DNA from: Parcubacteria group bacterium CG1_02_44_31
Lineage (GTDB): Bacteria; Patescibacteriota; Minisyncoccia; UBA6257; Brennerbacteraceae
Assembly: GCA_001872485.1 (NCBI GenBank)
Contig: MNWK01000030.1
Coordinates: 1-40,152 of the forward strand
Length of the DNA: 40,152 nt
Direction: 5' to 3'
Shown here piece by piece: positions 15,239 to 21,986 of the stretch. Each line of letters starts with the position of its first letter. Positions within the stretch are counted from its first letter, which is position 1. The notes beneath the pieces were generated by a model that saw only the letters and a program-made list of their open reading frames with translations, did no database searches and was not told the origin of the DNA. The position numbers and the translations under genes were made by a program.

Positions 15239-17284
15239 CTATTGATTCAACCTTCTTACTAATCCTTTGGTGGCGTCAAGCTCAATCATTTGTCCGTCCT
15301 GTATAACGTTCCTGGCAAAGTTCGTGCCCATAATCGAGGGCAACTTTAACGCCTTGCCGTAGAGAGTGGCATGAGAAGTCAACGAATCCTCGTCAACAAC
15401 AAACCCCTTAACCCGATAAAGAGAAGAAAGGTATTCCGGAGTGGTTTGGGGGGCGATCAATATATCTCCTGTTTTTACCTTGGGAAAATCAGAAGCGTCC
15501 AAAACAATTCTCGCCTGGCCCCGAACCCTGCCCTTGTAAATGGTTTTCCCTGGTATAACCTTGATGTTTTTTGGCGCTTCAACTGCTTCCATTATTCTGA
15601 CTATTCCTTCAATGGCGTCAACTTCTACCAGATCATTATCATTGAGAATCTGAGTAGCGTTCTTGGTCCCGATAATGCAGGGAAGATTCGCTTCTCTAGC
15701 AACCAAAGCCGCATGGCAAGTTATCCCTCCCTCATCGGTAACAATCGCGGCTGCCTTGTTAATGGCCACCATATAGTCAGGAGTGGTCATTTTGGTTACC
15801 AGGATATCTCCCTTTTCCACTTTAGAAAGTTCGGAAAGCTTTCTTACCACCTTAACCTTTCCTATCGCTTTCCCCCGACAGGCAATGTTCCCTTTAACCG
15901 CCCTTTGCATTGCCGAACCCGGAGAAATAATTTGAAAACGCTCCATGGTTTCAATTATTTCCTTTGTTCCAATAATAGTCCTTATTTTTCCTTTCCACAT
16001 TAAAATTGCCCAGCCTTTTTGTCTTTGTTTTACCAGGTTTTTTACTTTTCCTTTGCTAATATTTACGGATAAACCAGTCAATATCTCCTCATAAGATAAT
16101 AGTTTTACTTCTTTTGCATTTAAATCCAACCGCCAGCCCGCTTCATATAAAAGAGGTAAATGGTAATAATGTGCCTGGCAAATGGCGTTTTTTCTGTAGA
16201 TTCTTAAATAAATATATTCCTGGAGGAACTTTACTCTTTCAATAAGAGTATGAGAGGCTTTAATTTTCTTAAGAACGTTTGCCAATTTTTTTCCTGCCTT
16301 ATTCCCCTCGTTGTTGAGTCGCTTAAGCTCTTTGGCCGGGTTGGCAACTTTTTCCAGCATATTTTTTACTTCATTTTCAAAATAGTCTTTTGTCAAAGGT
16401 TCGGCATAAATGCTCCACATAGGAAGCCAGCAGAAATTCTCGCGGTGTTTTTCCAGTAATCGATAAAACTTCTGGTCAAAACCTTGTTCTTTAGCATATA
16501 CAGCGATTTTTAAGGCACTGTCGCGCTCCTTATCTTCAGCAGAAACTGGTGATAAAAGTATTTTTACATCTTCCTCATTAGAAACTTCTTCCCTTATCTT
16601 TTTTTCAAAATAACCCTCTATTCCGTGCGGAACTGTAACGAAAGGAAATACTTTCAGATAGTGCCGGTAAAAAACTTTCAACAAACCCAATATTTCCCGA
16701 TCACTCTTCTTAGTAAGATCTATTTTAGGAATCTTCATGGCAACATTAACCAAACGGTCGCAGGCCTGACGGCAGAGAATAATATCTTTTTTGACAAAAC
16801 TAGGATTAGAATCAATTTTTTTCGAGATCGTCTTCCCTAAAAGAATCAAATCTTCTTTAGCATGATAAACTCCAAAAGTGATGTTGTTATACCAAAGGGC
16901 ACTCATGGATACTCCATAAACCTTTCTCATCTCAATAACCAATCCTTTCGTCCAAGCTGATGCAAAAGAAAACGAAGTTTGCCTATTAAGAATTTTTACC
17001 CACTTTTGCCCGTCTTTAACTTGCGTTCGTTTAGCCACCACCTTTATCCCAACAATCTTTTTGATCTCCGGAATAAATTCAAAAGACCGGTTAAGGCTAT
17101 ATGGCTTTAGCCTGCCTTTGCGAGAAGATTTAAGAATTCCCTGGTTTTCCAAGGTTTTTAACGCCTGAAAAACGGCGTTAGGATAAAGACCGGTTTCGCG
17201 GACGAGTTCGTTAATATAAAAACTCCGGTCCGGATTAGAGAAGAATACCCTCAGTATTTTTTGCGAGGTATTAGACAACTGCAT
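15239..17284 (-). CDS. Winged-helix regulator fused to two phosphohistidine swivel domains
   Basis: Residues 1-70 form a winged helix-turn-helix (SQKILRVFFSNPDRSFYINELVRETGLYPNAVFQALKTLENQGILKSSRKGRLKPYSLN), like archaeal/MarR-type regulators. Residues about 100-440 are a long helical region resembling that of the 488-residue protein. Two swivel domains follow: residues about 460-565 with His524 (GGITCHAALVAREANLPCIIGTKNAT) and about 575-681 with His638 (DSLTSHATLYGKALKLPSIMGTNFA). The gene is first in the minus-strand cluster and has a palindrome across its promoter, fitting autoregulation. I infer a transcription factor whose activity may be read out through phosphohistidine; no such protein is known to me. 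Length and layout exclude ordinary PEP synthase. Confidence 0.8.
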   Translation of the reverse strand: MQLSNTSQKILRVFFSNPDRSFYINELVRETGLYPNAVFQALKTLENQGILKSSRKGRLKPYSLNRSFEFIPEIKKIVGIKVVAKRTQVKDGQKWVKILNRQTSFSFASAWTKGLVIEMRKVYGVSMSALWYNNITFGVYHAKEDLILLGKTISKKIDSNPSFVKKDIILCRQACDRLVNVAMKIPKIDLTKKSDREILGLLKVFYRHYLKVFPFVTVPHGIEGYFEKKIREEVSNEEDVKILLSPVSAEDKERDSALKIAVYAKEQGFDQKFYRLLEKHRENFCWLPMWSIYAEPLTKDYFENEVKNMLEKVANPAKELKRLNNEGNKAGKKLANVLKKIKASHTLIERVKFLQEYIYLRIYRKNAICQAHYYHLPLLYEAGWRLDLNAKEVKLLSYEEILTGLSVNISKGKVKNLVKQRQKGWAILMWKGKIRTIIGTKEIIETMERFQIISPGSAMQRAVKGNIACRGKAIGKVKVVRKLSELSKVEKGDILVTKMTTPDYMVAINKAAAIVTDEGGITCHAALVAREANLPCIIGTKNATQILNDNDLVEVDAIEGIVRIMEAVEAPKNIKVIPGKTIYKGRVRGQARIVLDASDFPKVKTGDILIAPQTTPEYLSSLYRVKGFVVDEDSLTSHATLYGKALKLPSIMGTNFARNVIQDGQMIELDATKGLVRRLNQ

Positions 17285-17290
17285 TAATTA

Positions 17291-17318
17291 ACTATACAAC
17301 TACCTTGTATAAAGTCAA
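17291..17318 (-). promoter_or_regulatory. Promoter of the winged-helix/swivel gene; leaderless start predicted
   Basis: Minus strand TTGACT, 16-nt spacer, TATAGT, then TAATTA and the ATG at 17284. A start point 7 nt after the -10 box would fall on the A of the ATG, so the mRNA would have no leader. Confidence 0.6.
17293..17311. promoter_or_regulatory. Palindromic operator candidate within the promoter
   Basis: TATACAA-CTACC-TTGTATA is a perfect 7-bp inverted repeat lying between and over the -35 and -10 boxes. A further half-site, CTGTATA, lies 12 nt away at 17323-17329. Site size and position suit a dimeric winged-helix repressor, probably the protein encoded next to it. Confidence 0.55.
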
Positions 17319-17401
17319 CCAACTGTATAATGCAACGAAAGTTTGTTTTGAATGATTGATGAATTGAATAGTCGTGGTCTGATGATATCACTTTGCTGGC
17401 A

Positions 17402-17608
17402 TTAAGACATTTCAGTTGACTCAGTTATACCGCGCAATAGTTCCTTTGCCTTTTTCAGAACTTCTGCGGGAACATCTCCGGTGAATCCATCAGGGCTTTG
17501 AACCTGCACCGTACCATTTTCCAAACAACACACAAACGTGCCAAATTGAGTGAGTATGTCTGCAAATGCTTTATTTTCTTGTATCCGTATACCAAAATTT
17601 GTAATCAC
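17402..17608 (-). CDS. Hypothetical 68-residue protein
   Basis: No family recognised. MITNFGIRIQENKAFADILTQFGTFVCCLENGTVQVQSPDGFTGDVPAEVLKKAKELLRGITESTEMS has plausible composition: a beta-rich front half (FGTFVCCLENGTVQVQSPDG) and a charged C-terminal helix. It has no operon partner; the dikinase-like cluster begins beyond it in the same direction, separated by 117 nt. It could be a real small gene or a remnant. Confidence 0.35.
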   Translation of the reverse strand: MITNFGIRIQENKAFADILTQFGTFVCCLENGTVQVQSPDGFTGDVPAEVLKKAKELLRGITESTEMS

Positions 17609-17664
17609 TGAGCTAAGTTAATGGAGATTTCGTTTGTCCATATCGTATAACCATTTTATTTATA

Positions 17665-17847
17665 ATGGAGCCCCACGTGCGAAGCTCGTGGTACCTACTT
17701 TCTCGCACTTTGGGCGACATCCCGAAACGTCATTCATCCACGCCTACGTGTCGAAATACACTTCGGCGTGCAGGCATGCCTGCGTTGTTAAAACGCACTT
17801 CGGCGTGCAGGCATGGGCACAGCCCATGGTCTTCTGGCGTGAGGGAT
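17665..17847. repeat. Structured repeat 'GGTACCTACT...CTGGCGTGAGGGAT', copy A
   Basis: Shares with 26121-26234 the blocks GTGGTACCTACT, TTTGGGCGACATCCCGAAA, CATTCATCCA and TTCTGGCGTGAGGGAT in the same order. The stem before the first block differs in sequence yet still pairs (CCACG/CGTGG here, GGGC/GCCC in copy B). In the variable part this copy holds a 20-bp direct repeat, CACTTCGGCGTGCAGGCATG, at 17759-17778 and 17796-17815. The plus-strand ORF over it is not a credible gene. Confidence 0.75.
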
Positions 17848-18215
17848 GAAAACATAATACCATATACACGCGCTGGAAACAATAATCAATATTTTATTTG
17901 CCGCAACTGTTTCCCGTACGACCCGCGCTTGCATTTTACCATCCTACGCTCATGCTTCAGAATGGCTGTCACGAAAAATCAGAAAAGGAATTCGGAGTAG
18001 ATAATTGGTATTCCGTGGCTTTTCGCGAAGGAGAGTAAACCCTCCGAAGCTTAAGCAAAAGAAGGTAAATTTCACAAGCTCATACTAATAAAAAATCCTC
18101 ATGTAGGAAAAAGTTCATCCGGACCGCGCGAAAGCCCAATTGCGGGTCGGCTGCTGCTGGAAAGAAACACGGTATACTGATACACTGAATTTTTGACATA
18201 CCGCGTAGTTCCTAA
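17848..18215. other. Gap without identified gene
   Basis: About 370 nt with no supported ORF on either strand. Small inverted repeats are visible (GGAGAGTAAACCCTCC; CCGGACCGCGCG... near 18120). It may hold an unidentified RNA or remnants, but nothing is assignable. Confidence 0.35.
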
Positions 18216-18285
18216 GCCCCGTTAGAAATCTCGCCCGCGTTCAAGCGCGCCCGTAGGGCTTAAGGGCAGGCTATTTCTAACGGGG
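18216..18285. repeat. Palindromic element, 'CCCCGTTAGAAAT' type
   Basis: GCCCCGTTAGAAAT and ATTTCTAACGGGG are matching ends. The interior GCCCGCGTTCAAGCGCGCCCGTAGGGC is itself folded. The ends resemble but are not identical to the CCCCGTAGTAG family. A related TTCTAACGGGGCAAGCCCC lies near 8780. Confidence 0.65.
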
Positions 18286-18291
18286 TAAGCC

Positions 18292-18321
18292 TTGTTAGAG
18301 ACCGTTCTCGGTCCTTATATT
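18292..18321 (+). promoter_or_regulatory. Candidate promoter for the DUF4015 gene
   Basis: TTGTTA, 18-nt spacer, TATATT; predicted start about 10 nt before the ATG at 18338. The spacer contains the palindrome GACCGTTCTCGGTC. Confidence 0.4.
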
Positions 18322-18337
18322 TTTCACTATCCACAGC

Positions 18338-19609
18338 ATGATTATTCACTTACATAAATATACTGCATTGTTCGCGCTCGGACTCGGAGCCGTGATTTCA
18401 ATTGGCATTTTTTCGTTCGGGTTGCGCAACCACAATGCACAACAGCCCATATTCGGATTTCCAAAAGTCATCACATTCGTTGCGCAAAAAGTCGCTCCCC
18501 AACCAACTCCGCAACAGCCCAAACGCCTGTCACCTGTCCCGCAAACCGTCAAGGCAGTATATTTGACCGCATGGTCTGCAGGAAATCCAAAAACCATTGA
18601 CACAATCATCAACCTTGCAGACACCACAGAACTGAACGGCGTGGTAATTGACATCAAGGATTACACCGGCCGTGTCATGTTTGAAACGACAAGCGACGCA
18701 ATTAAAAAACTCGGAGCAGAACAAATCCAAATCCCGAATTTCAAAGACCTTATTGAAAAACTCCATAGCCACAACATATATGTCATTGCACGCATCGCAG
18801 GGTTCCAAGATGTATATCTTGCGGAGCATAGACCGGAACTTGCGGTTCGCAACGCGTATACCGGAGCTATTTGGCGCGATAAAAAAAACCTTGCGTGGGT
18901 TGACCCTGCAAATACAGAAGTATGGGACTATTTGATTGATATCTCAAACCAAGCCATAAACCTCGGTGTTGACGAAATCAATTTTGATTACATCAGATTC
19001 CCGTCTGACGGCGACATAAGCTTGCTCGCGTATCCGACATACGATGCGACAAAACTAAATAAGGCAAAACAAATTAAAGCGTTTTTCGCATATATATCCG
19101 AACATCTTGGGCAAACAGACGCGAAGCTCTCATTAGACCTGTTCGGGTTAAGCACAGTAAGCACAACAGACATGGGTATTGGCCAAGTGCTTGAATACGC
19201 GCTTCCGTATTTTGATTATGTCAGTCCTATGGTGTACCCAAGCCATTACGCGAACGGTTCATTCGGATACAAAAACCCCGCAGCGTATCCGTACGAAATC
19301 GTGTTCCAATCCATGTCGCAAGCGGAACTTCGACGTGCAAAATTATTGCAATCGCTTGCGAGCACCACAATAGCTATTGCCTCTTCCACGCAGCAGTTTG
19401 ACGCAAGCGAAAAAAACAATACAATAAAACCAGATACCCCGCTTGGCAAATTCCGACCGTGGCTGCAAGCATTTGATTTGGGCGCAGTGTATACGCCCGA
19501 TATGGTGCGCAAACAAATACAGGCAACGTATGATGCACATGCAACGTCTGGATGGTATTTGTGGAACCCGACAAACACATACGATCCCACGATATTTTTA
19601 AAAAAGTAA
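18338..19609 (+). CDS. Putative glycoside hydrolase-like protein, DUF4015 family
   Basis: A 423-residue exported or membrane-anchored protein: an N-terminal hydrophobic segment (ALFALGLGAVISIGIFSFGL) is followed by a Pro/Gln-rich linker and a TIM-barrel-like domain. Signatures I associate with DUF4015: VKAVYLTAWSAGNPKTIDTIINLADTTELNGVVIDIKDYTGRV, IYVIARIAGFQD, LAWVDPANTEVWDYLIDISNQAINLGVDEINFDYIRFPSDG, LSLDLFGLST and DYVSPMVYPSHYANGSFG. The DIKD and FDYIRFP acids are the likely catalytic site. Substrate unknown, perhaps a cell-surface polysaccharide. The SRPBCC gene follows after 1 nt. Confidence 0.85.
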   Translation: MIIHLHKYTALFALGLGAVISIGIFSFGLRNHNAQQPIFGFPKVITFVAQKVAPQPTPQQPKRLSPVPQTVKAVYLTAWSAGNPKTIDTIINLADTTELNGVVIDIKDYTGRVMFETTSDAIKKLGAEQIQIPNFKDLIEKLHSHNIYVIARIAGFQDVYLAEHRPELAVRNAYTGAIWRDKKNLAWVDPANTEVWDYLIDISNQAINLGVDEINFDYIRFPSDGDISLLAYPTYDATKLNKAKQIKAFFAYISEHLGQTDAKLSLDLFGLSTVSTTDMGIGQVLEYALPYFDYVSPMVYPSHYANGSFGYKNPAAYPYEIVFQSMSQAELRRAKLLQSLASTTIAIASSTQQFDASEKNNTIKPDTPLGKFRPWLQAFDLGAVYTPDMVRKQIQATYDAHATSGWYLWNPTNTYDPTIFLKK

Positions 19610-19610
19610 T

Positions 19611-19994
19611 ATGAAGGAAAATAAAATCGTCGTCGAAATCGACAAGCCTGCAGCAGAAGTTTACGCTTTTTATATCAACCCCCTAAATACACCAAAGTGG
19701 ATAGATTCCATTAAGGTAGAAAAAACGAGCGAATGGCCAATAAGAATTGGCACAATATACAGGAATCAAGATATTAATGGAGCAGAAATGGAATACCGAG
19801 TAACTGACTTGAAAGAAAATGAATTATTCGAACTGACCTCGAAAGACGGAGGTTATCATGTTCGATATACGCATAAAGCACTGGGGGATGGAAAATCAGA
19901 GTTGGAATATTATGAATGGGTTGAAAAGGGAGAAATAGAAAAACCGTTCACGAAAGATATATTGCTTAAACTAAAACAAATGGTAGAAAAGTAA
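19611..19994 (+). CDS. SRPBCC/START-like domain protein
   Basis: The 127 residues fit one SRPBCC (polyketide cyclase/START-like) fold: KIVVEIDKPAAEVYAFYINPLNTPKWIDSIKVEK at the front, typical of the family's 'PxxxVWxxLxDxxxxPxW' opening, then alternating strands, and a C-terminal helix (KPFTKDILLKLKQMVEK). Such proteins bind hydrophobic ligands; no ligand can be told from the sequence. It starts 1 nt after the DUF4015 stop. Base composition is more AT-rich than its upstream neighbour. Confidence 0.75.
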   Translation: MKENKIVVEIDKPAAEVYAFYINPLNTPKWIDSIKVEKTSEWPIRIGTIYRNQDINGAEMEYRVTDLKENELFELTSKDGGYHVRYTHKALGDGKSELEYYEWVEKGEIEKPFTKDILLKLKQMVEK

Positions 19995-20063
19995 GTTAAG
20001 TCAGGGTAGCTCAGCTGGTTAGAGCGCAGCACTTTCACCCGCCCACTTCATGCCTATGTAGTT

Positions 20064-20169
20064 TCCTCCTTCGCGCCTCGATACTTTCGGTGCTTCGGAC
20101 GGACGAGTAATGATAGGTTATGTATTATTCGCCCATCGAAGCTCCGACGATAATTCGGAGCGAAGTTGG
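20064..20169. repeat. 106-bp palindromic insertion with 12-bp target duplication
   Basis: The left half CTTCGCGCCTCGATACTTTC... and the reverse complement of the right half CTTCGCTCCGAATTATCGTC... align over about 45 bp (GCTTCG, GG.CGA.TAAT and others match), so the segment folds into one long imperfect hairpin. It is flanked by GCCTATGTAGTT on both sides (20052-20063 and 20170-20181); the right copy is the true 5' end of tRNA-Met. This is the mark of a MITE-like insertion into the tRNA gene that left the tRNA intact. Confidence 0.75.
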
Positions 20170-20241
20170 GCCTATGTAGTTCAACGGCTAGAACGAGTGA
20201 CTCATAAACACTAGAAGGAAGTTCGACTCTTCCCATAGGCA
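20170..20241 (+). tRNA. tRNA-Met (CAT), nested inside the interrupted tRNA
   Basis: Acceptor GCCTATG pairs with CATAGGC; D-arm GTTCAACGGCTAGAAC; anticodon arm AGTGA-CTCATAA-ACACT with anticodon CAT; T-arm GGAAGTTCGACTCTTCC; discriminator A; CCA not encoded. The anticodon stem lacks the three G-C pairs of initiator tRNA, so it is elongator Met or an Ile tRNA with lysidine. As in the outer tRNA, position 31-39 is mismatched (A-A). Confidence 0.85.
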
Positions 20242-20363
20242 CAGATAAAGTGTGGCGGGCAAGTAACGCTGAAGTCGTGGGTCCGAATCCCACCCCTGAC
20301 ACAAAAATAAAAGGAACTCCCCTGCCTGCGTGAACAAGGGATTCTTCCCGCGGGCACCAAGAT

Positions 20364-20392
20364 TTGACAAATCAAAACAAGTGCTTTATAGT
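20364..20392 (+). promoter_or_regulatory. Consensus promoter of the aspS T-box operon
   Basis: TTGACA (20364-20369), 17-nt spacer, TATAGT (20387-20392). Transcription should start near 20399, giving a leader of about 230 nt before the aspS ATG. Confidence 0.85.
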
Positions 20393-20398
20393 ATTCCT

Positions 20399-20617
20399 AT
20401 AAAAGCAACGACGCTGCAGACACAGCTGAGCTGAAGGAAGAAATTCCGATGTCATGTCGGGAAAGTAGAACCTTTCGGGAAGTTCCCGTTATAGAACAAA
20501 GAATGTGTCAATAACAAATTGGAGCATTCGACAAGTACAAGGTAAGGTGGCACCGCGAAGATCGCCCTTACAAATGTATCAATTATTGTTGATATAATTG
20601 TAAGGGTGATTTTTTAT
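20399..20617 (+). promoter_or_regulatory. T-box riboswitch (tRNA-sensing leader) for aspS
   Basis: AAGGTGGCACCGCG (20544-20557) is the T-box consensus. The TGGC bulge would pair with tRNA ends GCCA, that is tRNAs with discriminator G, which fits Asn, Asp and Glu. GTAAGG (20542-20547) pairs with CCTTAC (20566-20571) as antiterminator, and CCTTAC is shared with the terminator. Stem I is closed by GACACA/TGTGTC (20419-20424/20504-20509). On the 3' side of the stem I internal loop stands GAAC (20494-20497), offering overlapping GAA and AAC codons; no GAC or GAT occurs there. The specifier is therefore probably Asn (AAC), possibly also Glu. The upper part of stem I is not fully resolved by eye. 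Confidence 0.9.
20561..20617 (+). terminator. Regulated terminator of the T-box leader
   Basis: ATCGCCCTTACAA (20561-20573) pairs with TTGTAAGGGTGAT (20598-20610), with TATCAA/TTGATA stacked inside, followed by TTTTTTATT. Mutually exclusive with the antiterminator. The aspS start lies 11 nt beyond. Confidence 0.9.
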
Positions 20618-20627
20618 TAAAAAATCT

Positions 20628-21941
20628 ATGGGACGCATACACATTAAAGATATCCGTGGGCATATTGGACAAGAAGTAACGCTTGCGGGATTTGTTCATA
20701 CTGTTCGCAATCAAGGGAATATCGTGTTCCTTATGCTTTATGATATTTCTGGAAGTGTCCAGGTTGTTATTACAAAAGACTACCTCTCTATTATTAAAAC
20801 CGCAAAAAACTTATCTGAAGAATCTGTTGTACAAGTTACGGGGATAGCTAAGACAGAAGCACAATCGCCTGGCGGTATAGAAATTGCATGCAGAACATTA
20901 ACTATTCTCTCTGCCGCAGATCCCAACACTCCCATTCCAGTAATCGGAAAACAGGAATCGGAGGTGGAACTTGACAAACGGCTTGACTGGCGATGGCTTG
21001 ACTTACGAAAACCCAAAAATACTTTAATTTTTAAGGTATGGACCATAATGGAACAGGCGTTCAGAGAATACTGGATACAAAATGGTTATATTGAAATTCA
21101 TTCCCCGAAGTTTATGAGTACACCAAGCGAAACTGGTGCAGAATTATTTGAAGTCAAATACTTCGATCGGAAAGCATATCTTGCGCAATCACCGCAGTTT
21201 TATAAACAAATGGCTATGGCCGCAGGATTTGAAAAAGTGTTTGAGGTCGGGCCGGTCTTTCGTGCGAATCCATCTTTTACGTCTCGACACGATACTGAAT
21301 TCACAGGGTACGATGCCGAAATCTCATTTATTGAGTCTCACCAAGATGTAATGACTGAAGAGCAAAATGTAATTCAATATGTCCTACAAAAAATTAAAGA
21401 AAAGTTCGGGAAAGAAATCTCGATGTTTTATGGCAGAGATTTGATTGTACCAAGCATTCCTTTTCCACGTGTCACCATGAAACAAGCGAAGGGAATCCTT
21501 GCCAAATTAAATGTACCCGGTGAAAAAGATGGTGACTTGAGTCCAGGAGAAGAACGAAAATTGTGTGAATATATTTATGAAAAACAAGGTCATGAATTTG
21601 TCTTCGTAACGGAATATCCAGTTAGCGCACGACCATTCTATCATATGCGAACCGAAAAAGACCCAACGTTGACAAAAAGTTTCGACCTGTTGTGGAACGG
21701 ATTGGAAATAACAACTGGCGCGCAAAGGGAACACCGATATGACATTCTTACGTTACAAGCAAAAGAAAAAGGGATATCGCTTGAGTCGATTAAATTTTAC
21801 TTGAATTTCTTCAAATATGGTTGCCCGCCGCACGGCGGTATGGGTATTGGGCCATCTCGTATGCTTATGAAAATATTTAATGTTAGTAATGTCCGAGAAG
21901 TAACATACTTATACAGGGGTGTAAAACGACTAGATCCGTAG
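20628..21941 (+). CDS. aspS: Aspartyl-tRNA synthetase, archaeal-type (class IIb), probably non-discriminating
   Basis: At 437 residues this matches the archaeal/eukaryal-type enzyme, not the usual bacterial AspRS of about 590 residues: no GAD insertion is present. An N-terminal OB-fold (VTLAGFVHTVRNQGNIVFLMLYD) is followed by class II motifs: FRANPSFTSRHDTEFTGYDAEISF (motif 2), SFDLLWNGLEITTGAQREHR and GCPPHGGMGIGPSRMLMKI (motif 3). In the OB-fold GFVHTVR, His24 falls where I recall non-discriminating archaeal-type enzymes carrying His and strict ones Trp; this is from memory. Such enzymes also charge tRNA-Asn with Asp for later amidation by GatCAB. The T-box upstream and tRNA-Asp downstream make one regulated unit. 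Likely acquired by lateral transfer. Confidence 0.92.
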   Translation: MGRIHIKDIRGHIGQEVTLAGFVHTVRNQGNIVFLMLYDISGSVQVVITKDYLSIIKTAKNLSEESVVQVTGIAKTEAQSPGGIEIACRTLTILSAADPNTPIPVIGKQESEVELDKRLDWRWLDLRKPKNTLIFKVWTIMEQAFREYWIQNGYIEIHSPKFMSTPSETGAELFEVKYFDRKAYLAQSPQFYKQMAMAAGFEKVFEVGPVFRANPSFTSRHDTEFTGYDAEISFIESHQDVMTEEQNVIQYVLQKIKEKFGKEISMFYGRDLIVPSIPFPRVTMKQAKGILAKLNVPGEKDGDLSPGEERKLCEYIYEKQGHEFVFVTEYPVSARPFYHMRTEKDPTLTKSFDLLWNGLEITTGAQREHRYDILTLQAKEKGISLESIKFYLNFFKYGCPPHGGMGIGPSRMLMKIFNVSNVREVTYLYRGVKRLDP

Positions 21942-21986
21942 TTTAAATTGCACATTTCAACGTTTTACGATACAATGCAAAATACT

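Larger units (their letters stand above)
20000..20301 (+). tRNA. Interrupted tRNA with 3' half about 225 nt downstream; identity uncertain
   Basis: The 5' part has acceptor GTCAGGG, TA, D-arm GCTCAGCTGGTTAGAGC and anticodon stem CAGCA. The 3' part (20267-20301) has CGCTG, a T-arm GTGGGTCCGAATCCCAC, acceptor CCCTGAC and discriminator A. The halves pair perfectly in the acceptor. Between them CCCGCCCACTT (20038-20048) pairs with AAGTGTGGCGGG (20248-20259), extending the anticodon stem, with ACTT/AAGT and two 3-nt bulges (TCA and AAC) in between. A complete tRNA-Met and a palindromic insertion lie inside. Removal of the insert at different points would give a UUC (Glu), UUU (Lys) or UGU (Thr) anticodon; 31-39 is an A-C mismatch. 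It may be a disrupted pseudo-tRNA or a spliced one. Confidence 0.6.

Noticed and set aside
17665-18000. 111-residue plus-strand ORF
   Set aside because: It is a translation of the structured repeat and its direct repeats, with Arg/Ser/Thr-rich composition and no conserved pattern.
17980-18200. RNase P or other housekeeping RNA
   Set aside because: Short hairpins and a CCGGAC stretch drew attention, but none of the conserved RNase P, SRP or tmRNA segments could be placed.
20036-20263. Group I self-splicing intron in the interrupted tRNA
   Set aside because: A U before the insert and a G at its end can be found, but the insert holds a tRNA-Met and a palindrome and shows no P3-P7 core.
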